The notes under the pieces are model-generated. The model had not been told where the DNA came from. It saw only the letters and a list, made by a program, of their open reading frames with translations, and ran no database searches. This document shows, piece by piece, positions 17,342-26,335 of a DNA stretch of 64,000 bases. The stretch comes from Bin87 sp965204685 (GTDB lineage: Bacteria > Chloroflexota > Dehalococcoidia > Lucifugimonadales > UBA3495): positions 496,001-560,000 of the forward strand of contig OZ242004.1 of the NCBI GenBank assembly GCA_965204685.1, in the 5' to 3' direction. The first letter of the stretch is position 1, and the number at the start of each line of letters is the position of its first letter. The position numbers and the translations under genes are program-made.

Positions 17342-17536
17342 ATGTACCAGGCCCTTTCTGAATTCCTGCTGGAGTTGAGCCGCAATCGGATACTGTGGGC
17401 GGTCTGCGTGATCGCCGCCATGGCGGTCACTGCGGTGGCGCTGTACGTATTCTGGGATCTGGTGGCCCGTGGCGTCGCGCTGGCCCGCCCTCGCGGACGC
17501 TCATCAGCCGATAACCGCTCCCGACGGGGACACTAG
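17342..17536 (+). CDS. small single-pass membrane protein
   Basis: A 64-residue frame with one strong hydrophobic segment at about residues 18-42 and a basic, Arg-rich C-terminus. The stop is separated from the GTG start of the TauE gene by a single base, so translation may be coupled. No clear ribosome-binding site precedes the ATG, which lowers confidence. I do not recognise the family. It may serve as a leader or accessory peptide of the transporter, but this is inference from position only. Confidence 0.5.
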   Translation: MYQALSEFLLELSRNRILWAVCVIAAMAVTAVALYVFWDLVARGVALARPRGRSSADNRSRRGH

Positions 17537-17537
17537 C

Positions 17538-18641
17538 GTGCATTTCCCTATCGCCGACGCCACGGTATCGCCCCTGCTGCTGGCGCTGCTGGGAATGATC
17601 GTAGGCACCATGACCGGATTTTTCGGCGTGGGCGGGGGCTTCCTGATCACTGGTGGACTCCTGGTGCTCGGCGTGCCGACCATCTACGCCGTGGGCACCG
17701 GCCTCCTGATGGTGATGGGGACAGCAATCACCAGTACCTTGCGCCACCGCCGGCTGGGCAACGTCGATATGCGGCTCGCGATTCTCATCGTCTGCGGGAC
17801 CATTCCCGGCGTGTTCGCCGGCGAGCGGGTCAACGCGACCCTGGAACATGCCGGAGTCGCCGGACCGGTGGTCGGCGCGGTTTACTTCGTGCTGCTGCTG
17901 AGCCTGGGCTCGCTGATGGTGGGAAACTGGATCCGGCAACTCCGGTACCGTCCGGGCCCCAGGGTAGGCGGCGGGCTGCCCGGCTGGTTCCGGAGCGTAC
18001 GCGTCGGCCCGGACCGGCTCCGGCTGCCCATGCCGGCGGGCGCGAGATTTTCCGGCGAGGTGAATCTGCGGCCCGCCTTTCCCGGAGCCGGCATCGACGA
18101 GATGTCGGCGTTGGTGCCCGCGTTCGCCGGCTTCACCATCGGGTTCATTGCCGCTTTGCTGGGCGCGGGCGGCGGGTTCCTCTTGATGCCATTCCTGGTC
18201 TACGGACTGGGCGTCCCGCCGGCCGTAGCCATCGGCACTGACCTGTTCCAGATCATCATCACCGGCAGCCTGGGGGCGTTCCTCTACTCACTGAGCGGCA
18301 ACGTCGATCCGATGATCGCGGTCATCATGTTCGCGTCGGCGTCCGTCGGCACCCAGCTGGGCGCCCTGGCCACGCGGTTTGTCAACTCCAGCCGGATCCT
18401 CGGCCTGTTTGGCGTGACCGTGCTCAACGCCGGCGTCGCCGTTGGCTTGGGCCAGTTGGCCCGGCTGTTAGGATCGGGCGGGTTGGAGCAGGTCAGCCAG
18501 GCGCTCCTCCTGGGGGTATCCGGCGCCGTCGCGGTGACCATCCTCCTCCTGCTGGCCGCGGCGGCGGTGAGCCAGGCGCGCCGGGGCCGCCGCCTGCTGG
18601 CTTTACGGGAGGAGCGGGCCGCCCGCCGGCGGGTGGTTTGA
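17538..18641 (+). CDS. TauE/SafE-family (sulfite exporter-like) membrane permease
   Basis: A 367-residue protein with eight or so transmembrane helices in two homologous halves. The first half has GMIVGTMTGFFGVGGGF, and the second repeats it as GFIAALLGAGGGFLLMPFL, the hallmark of the TauE/SafE/DUF81 family. These export or import sulfite, sulfoacetate and similar anions. The start is GTG at 17538, one base after the small membrane ORF, with GACGGGG as a possible ribosome-binding site. A basic loop of about 40 residues lies between the halves. The gene ends at a terminator. The substrate is unknown. Confidence 0.86.
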   Translation: MHFPIADATVSPLLLALLGMIVGTMTGFFGVGGGFLITGGLLVLGVPTIYAVGTGLLMVMGTAITSTLRHRRLGNVDMRLAILIVCGTIPGVFAGERVNATLEHAGVAGPVVGAVYFVLLLSLGSLMVGNWIRQLRYRPGPRVGGGLPGWFRSVRVGPDRLRLPMPAGARFSGEVNLRPAFPGAGIDEMSALVPAFAGFTIGFIAALLGAGGGFLLMPFLVYGLGVPPAVAIGTDLFQIIITGSLGAFLYSLSGNVDPMIAVIMFASASVGTQLGALATRFVNSSRILGLFGVTVLNAGVAVGLGQLARLLGSGGLEQVSQALLLGVSGAVAVTILLLLAAAAVSQARRGRRLLALREERAARRRVV

Positions 18642-18681
18642 CAGGACGACGGTAAATCCGATACGGTTGGACTGAAACTTC

Positions 18682-18725
18682 CCCGCCCTCCAGCCTGTTC
18701 GTGGGCTGGACTGGCGGGCGTTTTT
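18682..18725 (+). terminator. intrinsic terminator after the TauE gene
   Basis: Stem of 13 pairs with a small bulge (CCCGCC...CCAGCC at 18682-18695 with GGCTGG...GGCGGG at 18704-18718), an eight-base loop, then five T residues at 18721-18725. Confidence 0.85.
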
Positions 18726-18739
18726 ATTAGCATGGGCAG

Positions 18740-19219
18740 ATGCAGATAGCAGTTCGATACGGCCTTGCATTGGTTGGCACCTTGCCGGCGGCGGGGCTGT
18801 TTGCAGGCGATGCTAACTTGTTCGTCGCAGGTGTGCCCGGAGCCAGGTGGATTATTCTGGCGTCCTTCATAGTCGGCTGGGCAGGAGCAACGGTTTGGGC
18901 GGCGTTGGCTGCCGATGCCAGACAAACATTCCGGCGGGCCTGCCTGTCGTTCACGGTGGCCGCAACATTGTTGCCCGTTGCGGCTTTGATTTTCGTTGTT
19001 ACTGAGCCGCCTTCTCGTGACCCTATTTTCCCCAAAACACTCATCTTTATCTTCTTTTTGGTGGCTGGGTGGGTCCTGGGGGTCATGGGATGGTTGCTTG
19101 GCCGCCACGTTCCACGCTTGGACGACGTAAAGTTCGGCGCAGTTGCAGGGGTATTGATTGTGCTGATCCTGACAATTGCAGTCTTGTTTACTTATGTAAA
19201 CTTATGGGCCTACAGGTAA
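18740..19219 (+). CDS. integral membrane protein, unknown function
   Basis: A 159-residue protein with about four to five hydrophobic helices near residues 5-22, 38-58, 68-88, 98-120 and 132-152. It has no recognised motif. It follows the TauE terminator, so it must have its own promoter, and it converges with aroB across a short gap. The ATG at 18740 gives a sensible membrane topology, but a ribosome-binding site is not clear. Base composition is lower in GC than its neighbours. Confidence 0.6.
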   Translation: MQIAVRYGLALVGTLPAAGLFAGDANLFVAGVPGARWIILASFIVGWAGATVWAALAADARQTFRRACLSFTVAATLLPVAALIFVVTEPPSRDPIFPKTLIFIFFLVAGWVLGVMGWLLGRHVPRLDDVKFGAVAGVLIVLILTIAVLFTYVNLWAYR

Positions 19220-19254
19220 CCGAGTGATCCCTCGGCCGGTTGCGGCAACCGTGG

Positions 19255-20355
19255 CTACTCCGTAAGCCAGGCCAGCGTGTCCTCCACCACTTCGCTGGGA
19301 ATATCCCGGCGGACGGTGGCGCGGCCGACGTCTTCCAGCAGCACCCAGCGGTTGGCGCCGCCGACGGTCTTCTTGTCCAGCGACATCGCTCCCCGGACTC
19401 CGTTCAGATCGACGCCGCGAGCGGTGATCGGGAGGTTGAACCGCTCCAGCAGGACCCGTTGCCGTTCGAGGATGTCGTTGCCGATCATCCCCATCTCCCG
19501 GGCGATGCGGCCGGCGCCCATCATGCCCACGGACACGCCTTCGCCGTGCATGAACCGACCGTACTCCGTGGACGCTTCCAGCGCGTGGCCGATGGTGTGG
19601 CCGTAGTTCAGTAGAATGCGGATGCCCAGGGTCTCGCGCTCGTCCTGACTCACCACGTCGGCCTTGATGGCCATGCTGCGCCGGATCACCTCGGTGGAGA
19701 TCTCCGGTTCCACCTCCATCAGCGCCTCCGCGTGCTCCTCAAACACGTCCACCAGCGACGGGTCCAGGATCAGGCCGTGCTTGATGGCCTCGGCCCACCC
19801 CTCGGCGAGTTCCCGCTTGCCCAGCGTGGACAGCGCCTGCACGTCGGCCAAGACCGCCCGGGGCTGGTAGAACGCGCCGACCATGTTCTTGGCCTGGGGC
19901 AGGTTCACCGCGACCTTGCCGCCGATGGAGGCGTCAACCATGGCCGCCATGCTGGTCGGCACCTGCACGAAGGGCACCCCGCGCAGGAAGGTGCTGGCGA
20001 TGAAGCCGCCCAAGTCGCCGGCGACCCCGCCGCCGATGGCGATGATGGGTTGGCCGCGCTCGGCCCGGAGGCTCACCAGCCACTCGTAGATCTCCTGCGC
20101 TTGCTGGAAGGACTTGCTGGTCTCGCCGGCCGGGATGACGAAGCAATGCGCGGCGATCCCGGCGCGCTGCAAGGCCCATTGCGCGTTCCTTCCGTAGGGC
20201 CGCATCACGTTCTCGTCCGTGACGATGTACGCGGTGTTGCCCAATCCGAGCTCCTCGATATGCTCGCCCAGCCGCTCGATAATGCCCCAGCCGGCGATGA
20301 CGGGGTAGCTGCCCCCGGAGTGATGTACGGTTGCGGCGAGGTCTGGGCTGGTCAT
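19255..20355 (-). CDS. aroB: 3-dehydroquinate synthase
   Basis: A 366-residue NAD- and divalent-metal-dependent enzyme converting DAHP to 3-dehydroquinate in the shikimate pathway. Motifs include IAIGGGVAGDLGGFIASTFLRGVPFVQVPT, the ASIGGKVAVNLP loop, and the metal-binding glutamate in ELAEGWAEAIKHG, with His in LNYGHTIGHALE. Length is typical. It starts 17 bases after aroK on the same strand, so the two genes are cotranscribed. The upstream VOC gene is separated from aroK by 12 bases. Confidence 0.95.
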   Translation of the reverse strand: MTSPDLAATVHHSGGSYPVIAGWGIIERLGEHIEELGLGNTAYIVTDENVMRPYGRNAQWALQRAGIAAHCFVIPAGETSKSFQQAQEIYEWLVSLRAERGQPIIAIGGGVAGDLGGFIASTFLRGVPFVQVPTSMAAMVDASIGGKVAVNLPQAKNMVGAFYQPRAVLADVQALSTLGKRELAEGWAEAIKHGLILDPSLVDVFEEHAEALMEVEPEISTEVIRRSMAIKADVVSQDERETLGIRILLNYGHTIGHALEASTEYGRFMHGEGVSVGMMGAGRIAREMGMIGNDILERQRVLLERFNLPITARGVDLNGVRGAMSLDKKTVGGANRWVLLEDVGRATVRRDIPSEVVEDTLAWLTE

Positions 20356-20372
20356 GTGGTTCCTCCGGTTGG

Positions 20373-20918
20373 TCAGGGCAGAGCGGTAGTGGTGACGGTC
20401 GTTTCAAAGATGCGCAGCACCTCGTCCGCCACCTGCTCCGGCGTGCGGTCGTCGGTGGCGACGGCGTGGTGGGCCAGCGCGTAGGCCGGGGCGCGTTCGT
20501 CGAGCAGTTCGCGTATTCGTTCCAGCGGGTCGCCGCCGCCCAGCATGGGTCGTACCGCCGCGCTGGGGCTGCCCCGGGTGATGCGGTAATGGATGGTTTC
20601 CGCCGTGGCGGTCAGGCAGAACACGATGCCGTTCTCCAGGAGAACCTGGCGGGTAAGTTCCTGGGCGAAAGCGCCGCCGCCGGCCGCGATGACCTTGTTG
20701 CCGCCTTCGCACAGGGTGAGGGCCGCGTGTCGCTCCATGGCGCGGAACACGATCTCACCGTCCTCGCTGAAGATCTGGTGAATAGGCTTGCGGGCCCGCC
20801 GGACGATCTCCTCGTCCAGGTCGGTCATGCGCCGCCCGGTGAGCCGCGAAATGATGCGGCCGACGTGGCTCTTGCCCGTCGCCATGAATCCCACCAGGAT
20901 GATATTGTCCGCAATCAT
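20373..20918 (-). CDS. aroK: shikimate kinase
   Basis: A 181-residue P-loop kinase. Walker A is GFMATGKS at residues 10-17; the shikimate-binding DLDEEIVRRA and GEIVFRAMERHA follow, and GGGAFAQE gives the Walker B-like glycine loop. It phosphorylates shikimate at position 3. It precedes aroB by 17 bases and follows the VOC gene by 12 bases, an arrangement consistent with one operon. The 'V' after GKS and the LID arginine in RP are normal. The remaining shikimate genes are not in the window. Confidence 0.94.
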   Translation of the reverse strand: MIADNIILVGFMATGKSHVGRIISRLTGRRMTDLDEEIVRRARKPIHQIFSEDGEIVFRAMERHAALTLCEGGNKVIAAGGGAFAQELTRQVLLENGIVFCLTATAETIHYRITRGSPSAAVRPMLGGGDPLERIRELLDERAPAYALAHHAVATDDRTPEQVADEVLRIFETTVTTTALP

Positions 20919-20930
20919 CGCCGATTACGG

Positions 20931-21332
20931 CTATGCCGGTCGCGGCGGGGCCGGCGCGTAGCCCGACGCGGTGCAGAACTCGACGCTGTTGCCGTCCGGG
21001 TCTTCGATGAAGAAGTAAGCCTGCCCGTCGTAGCGCACGCCACCGCGTAGCACTTCGAAACCGCTGCTCTCCAGCGTGGCGCGGGTGGCCTCCAGGTCGT
21101 CGACCTGGAACGCATGGTGCACGTTGCCCGGCTTGGCGGGAGCCTCGTCGGTCTCGATCAGGTGGACCATCACGCCGTTTTCCAGTTGCAGCCAGGTGAT
21201 GGCCGGATTGTCCACCTGGCTCTGGATTTGCTTGATCCCCAGCAGGTCGTTGTAGAACTCCATGGCCCGGGCCGTATCCTTGACCATGGTGGTTACGTGG
21301 TTGATTTGGCGGATCTCGATCTTTCCGGCCAT
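20931..21332 (-). CDS. VOC-fold protein (glyoxalase-like)
   Basis: A 133-residue protein with the opening IRQINHVTTMVKDTARAMEFY, a second half MVHLIETDE, and the ending AYFFIEDPDGNSVEFC, where Glu near residue 120 is the usual metal ligand. The fold is shared by glyoxalase I, methylmalonyl-CoA epimerase and resistance proteins. The family cannot be narrowed. It is the gene immediately upstream of aroK, possibly cotranscribed. The gap to pcm upstream is about 70 bases. Confidence 0.83.
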   Translation of the reverse strand: MAGKIEIRQINHVTTMVKDTARAMEFYNDLLGIKQIQSQVDNPAITWLQLENGVMVHLIETDEAPAKPGNVHHAFQVDDLEATRATLESSGFEVLRGGVRYDGQAYFFIEDPDGNSVEFCTASGYAPAPPRPA

Positions 21333-21400
21333 GCTGTCCCTCCGTGTCGGTTGCTGTGGGTATTATGCCATACCTCTCGGAGCGTAGCAGGAACCAAACG

Positions 21401-22069
21401 CTACGGTCCCTCCGGCCAAGCCTCATCGCCCCAAAGCGGCACGTAGCTACACGGCGTCAGTTCTTCGTATACGCGCTCGTCCGCATGGACCCACACCCGG
21501 GTCAGCCGCTGCCGTGGGCGTTCACCCACCGGCAGCACGATGCGACCGCCCGGTTTCAGTTGCGCCAGCAGCGATTCCGGCACCGACGGAGCGGCTGCCG
21601 ACACCAGTATCGCGTCGAACGGGGCGCAGTCCGGCACTCCCAACACCGAGCCGGCTTCCAGCACCGTCACGCTGGCGAATCCGGCATCGGCCAGGTTACG
21701 CCGTGCCATAGCGACCAGTTCCGGGATCCGCTCCACCGCGACCACGCAACCGGACGGCAGCATCGCGGAGAGCACTGCCGCCTGGTAGCCGCTGCCCGCT
21801 CCCACTTCCAGAACGTACTCGTCGCCTTGCAACTGCAAGGCCTGCGTCGCCGTGGCCACCATCAGGGGTTGCGAAATGGTCTGTCCGTGGCCTATCGACA
21901 GGGGGATGTTCTGGTACGCCTGGTGCCGCAGATGGTCGGGGACGAACTTTTCCCGCGGCACGGCGCGCATGGCATCCACCGCCGACACCTCGCCCAGGGT
22001 CTTGGTCAGGTGATCAAAAAGGCGTGTCCGGTCCACATCGGACAGGAAGCCGATCCAGGACAGGCTCAC
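21401..22069 (-). CDS. pcm: protein-L-isoaspartate O-methyltransferase
   Basis: A 222-residue SAM-dependent repair enzyme. The region AMRAVPREKFVPDHLRHQAYQNIPLSIGHGQTISQP and VLEVGAGSGYQAAVLSA are diagnostic of the PCMT family, in which the Ser in the first block helps catalysis. It restarts isoaspartyl damage repair. It overlaps the upstream enoyl-CoA hydratase gene by 4 bases (ATGA-type overlap at 22066-22069), so both are translated from one message. Confidence 0.92.
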   Translation of the reverse strand: MSLSWIGFLSDVDRTRLFDHLTKTLGEVSAVDAMRAVPREKFVPDHLRHQAYQNIPLSIGHGQTISQPLMVATATQALQLQGDEYVLEVGAGSGYQAAVLSAMLPSGCVVAVERIPELVAMARRNLADAGFASVTVLEAGSVLGVPDCAPFDAILVSAAAPSVPESLLAQLKPGGRIVLPVGERPRQRLTRVWVHADERVYEELTPCSYVPLWGDEAWPEGP

Positions 22070-22875
22070 GAACCTTGAAACCAGGCTTGCCGCTTTTGCG
22101 AGAATGCCTTTATCCCTTCCTGGAAATCGCGCGTCAGTCCGATGTTCGCGATGGCATCGGTTTCGGCGTCCAGCTGGGTTGCCAGGTCGGCGTCCCAGCT
22201 GCCGTCAAACAGCGCCTTGACCCGACCGTAGGCGCGGGTTGGTCCCTGGGCAAGCCGATCCGCCGTCTCCATGGCGTGCCGTTCAAAGTGGGAGGACTCG
22301 AACACCTGGCTGACCAGACCCAGTTCCAGCGCGTACTGGGCGCCGATGGGCTGGCGGGCCAGGTAGATCTCCATGGCGCGCCCCTGGCCGACAATGCGCG
22401 GGAGCATGTAGGTGGACCCGCCGTCCGCGGTGCAGCCGATGTTGGCGTAGGCCAGCAGGAAACGCGCGTCCGACGACGCAACGCGGATGTCGCAGGCCAG
22501 CGCCAGGCTGAAGCCGGCTCCTGCCGCCACGCCGTTGATTGCCGCGACCACGGGCTTGTCCAGCCGCCGGATGCCCATCACCACGTCGCGGTGGAGGGTG
22601 TCGGCCAGGTCGCGCAGGTGATCCGACAGTCCTTCTGCTCCACCGTCATCCAGTTGCTGGGTGAAGTCGCGCACGTCCGCGCCGGAGCAGAACGCGCCTT
22701 CCGTGCCCGTGAGCAGCACGGCGCGCGTGTCGCCCCCCCGACACGATTTGATGGCCGTGCCCAGATCGGCCACCATCTGCGGAGACAGCGCGTTGCGCGC
22801 CTCGGGCCGGTTCAGCCGTATAACCGCCAGCGGGCCTTTCTGCTCAAGCTGGACGCGATTTTCGGTGGTGGTCAT
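22066..22875 (-). CDS. enoyl-CoA hydratase/isomerase family protein
   Basis: A 269-residue crotonase-fold protein. LTGTEGAFCSGADVRDF forms the oxyanion-hole strand, and KPVVAAINGVAAGAGFSLALACDIRVAS and GCTADGGSTYMLPRIVG follow. The usual second catalytic glutamate position (in GCTPDGG) appears as D in TADGG, which suggests an isomerase-type or altered site, as in PaaG-like members. It lies directly upstream of pcm with a 4-base overlap. The exact CoA substrate is unknown. Confidence 0.88.
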   Translation of the reverse strand: MTTTENRVQLEQKGPLAVIRLNRPEARNALSPQMVADLGTAIKSCRGGDTRAVLLTGTEGAFCSGADVRDFTQQLDDGGAEGLSDHLRDLADTLHRDVVMGIRRLDKPVVAAINGVAAGAGFSLALACDIRVASSDARFLLAYANIGCTADGGSTYMLPRIVGQGRAMEIYLARQPIGAQYALELGLVSQVFESSHFERHAMETADRLAQGPTRAYGRVKALFDGSWDADLATQLDAETDAIANIGLTRDFQEGIKAFSQKRQAWFQGS

Positions 22876-22896
22876 GGAGGCCTCCTGCGTATCGTG

Positions 22897-23154
22897 TCAG
22901 TACGGCGTGTTGCATACCGGGCATCTGATCCTGTTGAGGCGCAAGCAAAGCGAGCAAGTCCGGCCACGGTCCCGCATTTCCTGAAAGGTAGTTATGACCC
23001 ACCAGATAGCTAACCCAGTGGCGATGTTGAGCAAGACGTTTCTGCCGGTCTCTGACACGCTCACTATAAGCGCCAGCCCAACCATCAGAGCAAAAGCGAC
23101 GCCTGCGGCAAGCACGGCTTGACCGCTTATGGTCAGAGCTTCACGCATCGCCAC
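22897..23154 (-). CDS. small membrane protein with C-terminal Cys-pair zinc ribbon-like motif
   Basis: An 85-residue protein with two hydrophobic segments (about residues 12-32 and 40-55) followed by a short C-terminal tail with paired cysteines (CSLC and CPVC). The four Cys could bind zinc. No family is recognised. It sits between the enoyl-CoA hydratase gene and a second small membrane gene on the same strand (gap of 1 base), so both may be cotranscribed. Function is unknown. Confidence 0.55.
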   Translation of the reverse strand: MAMREALTISGQAVLAAGVAFALMVGLALIVSVSETGRNVLLNIATGLAIWWVITTFQEMRDRGRTCSLCLRLNRIRCPVCNTPY

Positions 23155-23155
23155 G

Positions 23156-23356
23156 CTACTGTGCCGGCGGTCGTCTCTGATGCCTTCGGAGCATTATCCA
23201 CAAGCCGCCGCCTGCTCCCAGGAGAAAGGCCAACAAAGTGTCTTGCCCTCCCGCCTGCATTCCCTTCAGCAGCAACGGCAGCAGTAGCATGTAGAGGATG
23301 GCGGTGGCGAATCCGACCAGCAATCCAACCATGATGTTCAAGTTCAATCGCAGCAT
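23156..23356 (-). CDS. small two-helix membrane protein
   Basis: A 66-residue protein with two hydrophobic helices (about residues 8-30 and 40-56) and a basic tail. I chose ATG 23356 because GGAGGTGAATCCG sits directly upstream, an excellent ribosome-binding site; the longer frame begins in unrelated sequence. Its stop abuts the start of the zinc-ribbon membrane gene by 1 base. It recalls small inner-membrane proteins of unknown function. Confidence 0.6.
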   Translation of the reverse strand: MLRLNLNIMVGLLVGFATAILYMLLLPLLLKGMQAGGQDTLLAFLLGAGGGLWIMLRRHQRRPPAQ

Positions 23357-23406
23357 CGGATTCACCTCCTCCAGAATCGTAGGACAGTCGGTTGAGGCGA
23401 TGATAT

Positions 23407-25101
23407 TCACCGAGTCACCGCGCCCTCTGACGCGGAGGACACCAGCTTGGCATACTTGGCCAGTACGCCGGTGGTGTACTTGGGTTCCATGGGCTGCCAC
23501 GCCGCGCTGCGGTTGGTCATCTCTTCTTCGGTGATCCGGGCGTCGAGGCGGCGGCCGGGGATGTCCAGCGTGATGATGTCTCCCTCGCGCAGCATTCCGA
23601 TGGGGCCGCCGTCCATGGCCTCCGGCGCGACGTGGCCGACCATGGGGCCGTGAGACGCTCCGGAGAACCGGCCATCGGTGATCAGAGCCACGGTGTCGCC
23701 CAGGCCCTGCCCGATGAGCGCGCTGGTGACCGCCAGCATTTCGCGCATACCGGGGCCGCCCTTGGGTCCTTCGTACCGTATTACAACGATGTCGCCGGGC
23801 TTGACTTCCCGGCGCTGGATCGACTGGAAGGCTGCCTCTTCTTGATCGAAGACCCGCGCCGGACCTTCGTACACCTTTTCCTGGTGGCCGGCGACCTTGA
23901 TTACCGCGCCGTCGGGGGCAAGGTTGCCGCGCAGGATAGCCAGGCCGCCCGTGGGGCTGCGGGGCGCGTCCAGATTATAAACAACGGGCTGGTCGTCCAC
24001 AGTGGTGGTTTCCCTGAGGTTTTCCGCCAGCGTCTTGCCGTTCACCGACATGGCGTCCCCGTGCAGCAGGCCGGCGTCCAGCAGACGCTTGCCGATGAGC
24101 GCTACTCCACCGTAGCGGCTCAGGTCGGCCATGACGTAGCGGCCGCCCGGCTTCATGTCGGTGATGTAGGGGGTGTTGCGGCTGATGCGATCGAAATCCT
24201 CCAGCGTCAGGTCAACTTCCGCTTCCCGAGCAATGGCCATCAGGTGCAGGACGGCGTTGGTGGAGCCTCCCATGGCCGCCACCAGCGTAATGGCGTTCTC
24301 AAAGGCTTGCCGGGTCAGGATCTCCCGAGGCCGGATGCCCTCGTCCAGCATACGCATCACCGCCTCGCCGGCGCGACGGGACTCTTCGCCCTTGCGGGGG
24401 TCCACCGCCGTCAGCGAAGAGTCGCCGGGCAGGGACAGCCCCATGATTTCAATGGCCGTGGACATCGTGTTGGCGGTGAACAGTCCGCCGCAGGAACCCT
24501 CGCCCGGGCAGGCGGCACATTCCAACTCCGTCAGTTCCTCGCCAGTGATGTGGCCAGCCGCCCAGGCGCCCACCGCTTCAAACACGTCCTGGATGTTCAC
24601 GTCGTTGCCGTTGTACTGGCCCGGCAGGATACTGCCGCCGTACACAAAAACACTGGGGATATTCAGGCGGGCAATGGCCATCATGCAGCCCGGCATATTC
24701 TTGTCACAGCCGCCCACGGTAACCAGGCCGTCCATTCTCTGGCCGAAGACCACGGTTTCGATGGAATCAGCGATGACCTCGCGGCTCACCAGCGATGCCT
24801 TCATGCCTTCGGTACCCATGCTGATGCCGTCGCTGACGGTGATGGTGCCGAACTGGAAAGGTGTCCCACCGCCGTCGCGGATCCCTTCCTTGACTGCCGC
24901 GGCCCATTTGTCCAGATGGACATTGCACGGCGTAACGTCACTGGCCAGATTGGCCACCGCCACAAAGGGCTTCGCCAGGTCGTCGTCCGTCAGCCCCATA
25001 GCCCGCAGATACGAGCGGGCCGGCGCCCGCTCCGGCCCCTCGGTGATGTCGCTGCTGCGGTGCTTGAGCAGGGCTCGCGGGCTGCGTGTAGTAGTGGTCA
25101 A
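23407..25101 (-). CDS. ilvD: dihydroxy-acid dehydratase
   Basis: A 564-residue Fe-S dehydratase of branched-chain amino acid synthesis. Cluster ligands are seen in GGCDKNMPGC and CPGEGSCGGLFTANTM, and the catalytic region GRFSGASHGPMVGHVAPEA is intact. I chose a TTG start at 25101 because GAGGAGG lies five bases upstream and the sequence then opens with TTTTRSPRALLKHRSSDI; the track's ATG at 25140 would add 13 unconserved residues. It is alone on its strand, with a 95-base gap to the alcohol dehydrogenase gene. No other ilv genes are in the window. Confidence 0.94.
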   Translation of the reverse strand: MTTTTRSPRALLKHRSSDITEGPERAPARSYLRAMGLTDDDLAKPFVAVANLASDVTPCNVHLDKWAAAVKEGIRDGGGTPFQFGTITVSDGISMGTEGMKASLVSREVIADSIETVVFGQRMDGLVTVGGCDKNMPGCMMAIARLNIPSVFVYGGSILPGQYNGNDVNIQDVFEAVGAWAAGHITGEELTELECAACPGEGSCGGLFTANTMSTAIEIMGLSLPGDSSLTAVDPRKGEESRRAGEAVMRMLDEGIRPREILTRQAFENAITLVAAMGGSTNAVLHLMAIAREAEVDLTLEDFDRISRNTPYITDMKPGGRYVMADLSRYGGVALIGKRLLDAGLLHGDAMSVNGKTLAENLRETTTVDDQPVVYNLDAPRSPTGGLAILRGNLAPDGAVIKVAGHQEKVYEGPARVFDQEEAAFQSIQRREVKPGDIVVIRYEGPKGGPGMREMLAVTSALIGQGLGDTVALITDGRFSGASHGPMVGHVAPEAMDGGPIGMLREGDIITLDIPGRRLDARITEEEMTNRSAAWQPMEPKYTTGVLAKYAKLVSSASEGAVTR

Positions 25102-25196
25102 AACGGCCTCCTCAACGGGCCTGACACCCGCCGTTAACAATCAAATGCGTCGCTCGATTATAGATTGGCCCTTCGGTAGCGGCAACCGAACCATCT

Positions 25197-26216
25197 TTAC
25201 AGTTGCACCACCATCTGCAGTTCGCTGGTGGGGTGGCACAACGCCTCGAACGCCCCCTGGATACCCTCCAGCGGCACGAAGTTGGCGCCCGTCAGCATGT
25301 GATCCACGGACACCCGTCCGGCGCGCATGAGGTCCAGCGCGATGCGCCAGTCCTCCGGGAGCGTGCCAAAGGACGATTGCATCCGCACCTCCCGCGCCAT
25401 CCAGTTGGGTGGAACCACCGGCGTCGGCTCCCAGGCGATGGCGATCATCACTACCTGCCCGCCGCGAGCGCACAGGTCCAGTCCCTGCTCCAGCGTCGAC
25501 GGCGCGGCGGCGCACTCGAAAACCACCTGCGGCCCAGTCCCGCCGGTCAACTCCACCACCCGCTCGGCGAAATCGTCGCCCATCGGGTTCAGCACCGCGT
25601 CCGCGCCCAGGCGGCGTGCCGCTTCCGCGCGGCCCGGCGCCGGCTCGGACACGATCACAGTGGCTGCGCCGGCCGCTCGCGCCGTCTGCATGCAGAGCAG
25701 ACCAATGGGGCCGGCGCCCAGCACTAGCACAGCGTCGCCCAGCTTGATGTCGGACAGGCGCACCGCGTGGACGGTGACCGCGCAGGGCTCGCAGAGTGCC
25801 GCCTGCTCGTCGGTCACGTCGTCAGGGACCGGCGTCGGCTCCCATTCGTCCAGCAGCACGAACTCGGCGTATCCCCGCGGCCGCGCGTTCTGCTGGAAGC
25901 CCATGGTGCGGTAGTTGAAGCGGGGGTTGGTGCGCGTCGCCGAACCGCCTCCCGGCGGGGGATGCCCACCGCCGCCGACCACGCGGTCGCCCACCTGCCA
26001 GCGGCTTACGCCCGGCCCCACGTCGACGATGGCGCCAGTGTACTCGTGGCCCATCACCGCGCCCGGTTGGGCCAGATCGTACATAAAGGCATGGACGTCC
26101 GTGCCGCAGATGGCGGAGTATTTTACCCGCATCACAACCTGGTTGGGCCCGGGAGTTGGATCGGGCAGTTCCTCAACCTGCAATACCTGCTCACCTTTGT
26201 ATACGGCAGCGCGCAT
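25197..26216 (-). CDS. zinc-dependent medium-chain alcohol/polyol dehydrogenase
   Basis: A 339-residue MDR-family dehydrogenase. Catalytic zinc ligands are Cys in ICGTDVH and His/Glu in MGHEYTG; the NAD-binding glycine motif is LGAGPIGLL. The structural-zinc Cys cluster is not evident, so it belongs to the branch that includes threonine and butanediol dehydrogenases. I chose ATG 26216 because GGAGGG lies eight bases upstream; the longer frame adds 12 residues. It is divergent from the duplicated-domain gene at 26.3 kb. Substrate unknown. Confidence 0.9.
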   Translation of the reverse strand: MRAAVYKGEQVLQVEELPDPTPGPNQVVMRVKYSAICGTDVHAFMYDLAQPGAVMGHEYTGAIVDVGPGVSRWQVGDRVVGGGGHPPPGGGSATRTNPRFNYRTMGFQQNARPRGYAEFVLLDEWEPTPVPDDVTDEQAALCEPCAVTVHAVRLSDIKLGDAVLVLGAGPIGLLCMQTARAAGAATVIVSEPAPGRAEAARRLGADAVLNPMGDDFAERVVELTGGTGPQVVFECAAAPSTLEQGLDLCARGGQVVMIAIAWEPTPVVPPNWMAREVRMQSSFGTLPEDWRIALDLMRAGRVSVDHMLTGANFVPLEGIQGAFEALCHPTSELQMVVQL

Positions 26217-26335
26217 GGCAACATCCCTCCAGTACGAAACTGGCGTCAGCATAGCACAGGGCGTACGGACGACTGCTACAATCGACCACGAGCCCGCAGC
26301 GGCAAGGCCCGAAATTGAATGTCCCAGGGGAACTC

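Noticed and set aside
23632..25137. Long open frame of about 500 codons on the plus strand
   Set aside because: It is antisense to ilvD, has no conserved motif and shows the biased composition of a shadow frame.
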